Shown piece after piece: positions 61,300 through 64,000 of a stretch of 64,000 nucleotides of DNA. This DNA is from Sediminihaliea albiluteola (lineage in GTDB: Bacteria > Pseudomonadota > Gammaproteobacteria > Pseudomonadales > Halieaceae). Numbering within the stretch: position 1 is the first letter of the stretch; each line of letters starts with the position of its first letter. The notes under the pieces are model-generated. The model did not search any database. It was not told the DNA's origin and worked only from the letters and a program-made list of their open reading frames with translations. The stretch covers positions 496,001-560,000 of the forward strand of contig NZ_JACFXU010000013.1 in the NCBI RefSeq assembly GCF_014077625.1, read 5' to 3'. The translations under genes were made by a program, and so were the position numbers.

Positions 61300-62253
61300 A
61301 TGACTACTCCATCCGCTTTTATATTTCCAGGCCAAGGCTCGCAAAAAGTCGGCATGTTGGCCGATGCTTACGCTGCATTCACAGCAGTGCGCGACACTTT
61401 TGAAGAGGCCTCCACTGCTTTGGGCTACGACCTATGGGACCTAGTCCAGAACGGCGAGCAGGAAGCGCTCAACATGACCGCTACCACCCAGCCGGTACTG
61501 CTGACATCAAGTGTCGCTTTATGGCGTGCTTGGTTGGAGCAGGGCGGGGCACAGCCGGCAGTCATGGCCGGACATAGTCTGGGTGAATTTAGCGCCTTAG
61601 TTTGCGCCCAGTCGCTGGGTTTTGCTGACGCTGTGCAACTGGTTCGCCAGCGCGGTGAGTTTATGCAGACGGCAGTGCCGGTGGGCGAGGGCGCCATGGC
61701 CGCTATTATTGGTTTGGACGATGCAGCTATCGTTGCCACTTGTGCAGAAGTGGTCGCATCAGGTGCAGGTGAAGTTGCAGCAGTCAACTTTAACTCCCCA
61801 GGTCAGGTGGTGATTGCTGGCCATACTGCAGCTGTTGATGCCGCGATCGCAGCACTCAAGGAGGCGGGGGCAAAGCGCGCCATGCCACTGCCAGTGAGCG
61901 CCCCTTTCCATACCTCATTGATGAAGCCAGCCGGTGAGCGATTGGCGCAGGCCATGGCTGGTCTGAGCATTGCAGCACCGACCATTCCGGTTATTCATAA
62001 TGTGCACGCAGAGGCGGAGCAGGACCCGGAGCGCATCAGAGAGCTTCTGGTGCAACAAATCTATAGTCCGGTACAGTGGACAGCCTGTGTGGCTAGCATT
62101 GTCTCCCGTGGTATCACAGAGATGGTAGAGTGTGGGCCAGGCAAAGTGCTGAGCGGCCTGAATCGCCGTATTGATAAGTCCTTGAACAGCCACTCACTCG
62201 AGGACCCAGAAGCACTGCAGGCGACTAAGCTTGCTTTGACTGGTCAGAAATAA
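61300..62253 (+). CDS. fabD: Malonyl-CoA-ACP transacylase FabD
   Basis: Loads malonyl groups onto ACP for fatty acid synthesis. The 317-residue protein starts MTTPSAFIFPGQGSQ, with catalytic Ser in GHSLGEFSALVCA and His in SAPFHTSLM. The frame extends to 61126, but the family start is at 61300. AGGG lies 8 bases upstream. Follows rpmF without plsX or fabH between. Confidence 0.95.
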   Translation: MTTPSAFIFPGQGSQKVGMLADAYAAFTAVRDTFEEASTALGYDLWDLVQNGEQEALNMTATTQPVLLTSSVALWRAWLEQGGAQPAVMAGHSLGEFSALVCAQSLGFADAVQLVRQRGEFMQTAVPVGEGAMAAIIGLDDAAIVATCAEVVASGAGEVAAVNFNSPGQVVIAGHTAAVDAAIAALKEAGAKRAMPLPVSAPFHTSLMKPAGERLAQAMAGLSIAAPTIPVIHNVHAEAEQDPERIRELLVQQIYSPVQWTACVASIVSRGITEMVECGPGKVLSGLNRRIDKSLNSHSLEDPEALQATKLALTGQK

Positions 62254-62270
62254 TAAGGAGTCAAATTGGT

Positions 62271-63014
62271 ATGGCGGAAGAACAGAAAGTCGCCTTAGTC
62301 ACCGGTGCCAGTCGTGGCATTGGTCGCAGTATTGCCGAGCGCCTAGCGGCTGATGGTTTTATTGTAGTTGGTACAGCTACCAGTGATAATGGGGCCCAAG
62401 CGATTTCCTCTTACCTGCAGGCCGCGGGTAACTCTGGATGCGGCATGACACTAGATGTTTCAAGTGACGACAGTGTGAGCGCGGTGCTAAAGAGCTTGAC
62501 AGAACAATACTCGGCGCCTTTGGTATTGGTTAACAATGCCGGTATTACCCGTGACAACCTGCTGATGCGCATGAAAGCGGATGAGTGGAGCGATGTCATC
62601 GATACAAACCTCAACTCATTATATCGAGTGAGTAAGGCCTGCCTGCGGGGCATGACCAAAGCGCGCTGGGGTCGTATTGTTAACATTACTTCAGTGGTAG
62701 GCTCTATGGGTAATATGGGGCAGAGCAATTACGCCGCAAGCAAGGCCGGTGCCGAGGGTTTTACTCGCGCACTCGCTCGTGAGCTGGGTTCCCGCGCTGT
62801 GACAGTTAACAGTGTGGCCCCCGGTTTTATCGATACTGACATGACCCGTGAGCTCTCAGATGAGCAGCGTGATTTAATGTTGGGCCAAATTCCCTTGGGG
62901 CGTTTGGGTCAACCGGAAGAAATTGCCGCCTTGGTTGGATTCTTGTGTAGTGATGTAGCAGGCTACATTACAGGCGAGACTCTTCATATCAATGGTGGTA
63001 TGTATATGGCGTAA
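62271..63014 (+). CDS. fabG: 3-oxoacyl-ACP reductase FabG
   Basis: NADPH-dependent SDR that reduces beta-ketoacyl-ACP. The 247-residue protein has VTGASRGIGRSIA, NNAGITRDNLLMRMK, catalytic Ser/Tyr/Lys in NITSVVGSMGNMGQSNYAASKAG, and APGFIDTDM. Position in the fabD-fabG-acpP set confirms FabG. Confidence 0.96.
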   Translation: MAEEQKVALVTGASRGIGRSIAERLAADGFIVVGTATSDNGAQAISSYLQAAGNSGCGMTLDVSSDDSVSAVLKSLTEQYSAPLVLVNNAGITRDNLLMRMKADEWSDVIDTNLNSLYRVSKACLRGMTKARWGRIVNITSVVGSMGNMGQSNYAASKAGAEGFTRALARELGSRAVTVNSVAPGFIDTDMTRELSDEQRDLMLGQIPLGRLGQPEEIAALVGFLCSDVAGYITGETLHINGGMYMA

Positions 63015-63160
63015 GCCAAGGAACCTTTGTACAATCATGGCGCGGCGCAACGCGTCTAAAACGAAAGAACTTCTTACTGGCTTGAAAAACAGAGTAAAAT
63101 CAGTCGTTCAGCCGGTTTGTTGGTTTGATTAAGCACTAAACTCAGGAGTGACCTAATATC

Positions 63161-63397
63161 ATGAGCAGTATTGAAGAACGCGTTAAGAAGATCGTTGCAG
63201 AGCAACTTGGCGTCAAAGAAGAAGAAGTACAGACAGAAGCCTCCTTCGTAGAAGACCTGGGTGCAGACTCATTGGATACTGTCGAACTGGTTATGGCGCT
63301 GGAAGAAGAATTCGAAACTGAAATTCCAGACGAAGAAGCTGAAAAGATCACCACTGTGAAGTTGGCGATTGATTACATCAGCGAAAACCTCGCCTGA
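63161..63397 (+). CDS. acpP: Acyl carrier protein
   Basis: A 78-residue ACP with the phosphopantetheine Ser in [20 protein letters not shown]. Acidic throughout. AGGAG lies upstream of the ATG. Confidence 0.97.
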   Translation: MSSIEERVKKIVAEQLGVKEEEVQTEASFVEDLGADSLDTVELVMALEEEFETEIPDEEAEKITTVKLAIDYISENLA

Positions 63398-63415
63398 TAT
63401 TTCCACACTGTACCG

Positions 63416-63450
63416 AAAAGCCGTTTCTATTTAACATAGAGCGGCTTTTT
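63416..63450 (+). terminator. Terminator or attenuator between acpP and fabF
   Basis: AAAAGCCG and CGGCTTTT form an 8-base stem, with an inner TCTAT/ATAGA pairing, followed by a T-run. It may end most acpP transcripts, so that ACP exceeds FabF. Confidence 0.75.
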
Positions 63451-63496
63451 CTCGTTATAGCACCACCCGATTAAATTTTACTAAGGAGCTTGCGCC

Positions 63497-64000
63497 GTGA
63501 ATGGCAGAAGAGTAGTTGTCACAGGCCTTGGCATGGTGAGTCCCCTCGGGCTGACTGTTGAAGATACCTGGCAGAATATTCTCGCGGGCAAGAGCGGAGC
63601 CGCTACGATTGAGGCTTTTGATGTTTCCGCGTACTCCACCCAATTTAGTGCTAGTGTCAAAAACTTTGACCCGAGCCCTTATTTGGCGGCCAAAGAATCT
63701 CGCAAGATGGATGTCTTTGTGCAATACGGCATGGCTGCCGGTATTCAGGCCATGGAAGACGCAGGCCTAGAAATTACTGAGGCTAACGCTGCCCGAGTAG
63801 GAGCTGCGATAGGCTCCGGTATCGGTGGCATTGGCCAGATAGAAAAAAACACTGAAATAGTACGCACATCAGGGCCGCGTAAAATCTCACCCTTCTTTGT
63901 ACCCGGTTCAATTATCAACATGATTGCCGGTAACCTGTCGGTGAAATACAACATGCAGGGACCAAACTTAGCCATTGTGACCGCCTGTACCAGTGGCACG
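63497..64000 (+). CDS. fabF: 3-oxoacyl-ACP synthase II FabF (partial)
   Basis: Beta-ketoacyl-ACP synthase II that extends acyl chains. The GTG start has AAGGAG 8 bases upstream. It begins VVVTGLGMVSPLG, includes FVQYGMAAGIQAM and GSGIGGIGQIE, and reaches the catalytic Cys region VTACTSGT (Cys164) at the window edge, so the gene is cut at its 3' end. Confidence 0.95.
   Translation, partial: MNGRRVVVTGLGMVSPLGLTVEDTWQNILAGKSGAATIEAFDVSAYSTQFSASVKNFDPSPYLAAKESRKMDVFVQYGMAAGIQAMEDAGLEITEANAARVGAAIGSGIGGIGQIEKNTEIVRTSGPRKISPFFVPGSIINMIAGNLSVKYNMQGPNLAIVTACTSGT

Overview
The window looks like a chromosomal segment of a marine-type gammaproteobacterium. The core genes are Pseudomonas-like: lolCDE, comEC-exbBD-lpxK-kdsB-murB, rne/rluC, and rpmF-fabD-fabG-acpP-fabF. 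The accessory genes (exosortase H, a short SecDF fusion, FAD-, flavin- and SDR-type oxidoreductases) suggest a Cellvibrionales/Spongiibacteraceae-like lineage, but that assignment is inference. I saw no phage, insertion sequence or CRISPR array. TTG and GTG start codons are unusually common.

Layout. 1-12.7 kb is an envelope block: LolCDE lipoprotein release, a DUF2062 membrane protein, ComEC DNA uptake, ExbB/ExbD, MsbA, LpxK, KdsB, a low-molecular-weight phosphatase and MurB. 12.7-15.4 kb holds uvrC-pgsA followed by tRNA-Gly and tRNA-Cys. 15.6-37 kb is accessory: a SecDF fusion, a degenerate staphylococcal-nuclease-like protein, a beta-barrel protein, a flavin monooxygenase-like protein, an alkylsulfatase-like metallo-beta-lactamase, an SDR, UspA, an SLC13 transporter, two uncharacterised envelope proteins, photolyase with its YbgA-like partner, exosortase H with its membrane partner, a new 55-residue membrane ORF with a LEA14-like lipoprotein, an NSS transporter and an AsmA-like protein. 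tRNA-Leu(UAA) follows. 37-43 kb carries a large secreted protein, a KstD-like FAD enzyme, meso-diaminopimelate dehydrogenase and small proteins.

43.3-49.8 kb is the most interesting stretch. It is a compact + strand cluster: a DUF3348-like protein, a TolQ/MotA-like membrane protein with a very long repetitive cytoplasmic tail (DUF802-like), a MotB/OmpA-like stator protein and a DUF2894-like protein. A dimeric-type dUTPase and a protein with duplicated helix-turn-helix-like modules plus a nuclease-like C-terminus follow. The architecture resembles the ZorA/ZorB motor of Zorya defence, but no Zorya effector is present, so it may be an undescribed ion-driven envelope machine.

49.8-64 kb is conserved: trmA, ybiB, tusEBCD (tRNA 2-thiolation), yccA, tRNA-Ser, rne with a long leader, rluC, a HAD phosphatase, a Maf/YceF-type pyrophosphatase, yceD-rpmF, then fabD-fabG-acpP and the start of fabF. 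plsX and fabH are absent between rpmF and fabD. The two ends of the window match one continuous block in Pseudomonas, so about 42 kb appears to lie between murB and rne here. The Gly-Cys-Leu tRNA operon known from enterics and pseudomonads is also split, with tRNA-Leu(UAA) about 21.7 kb away.
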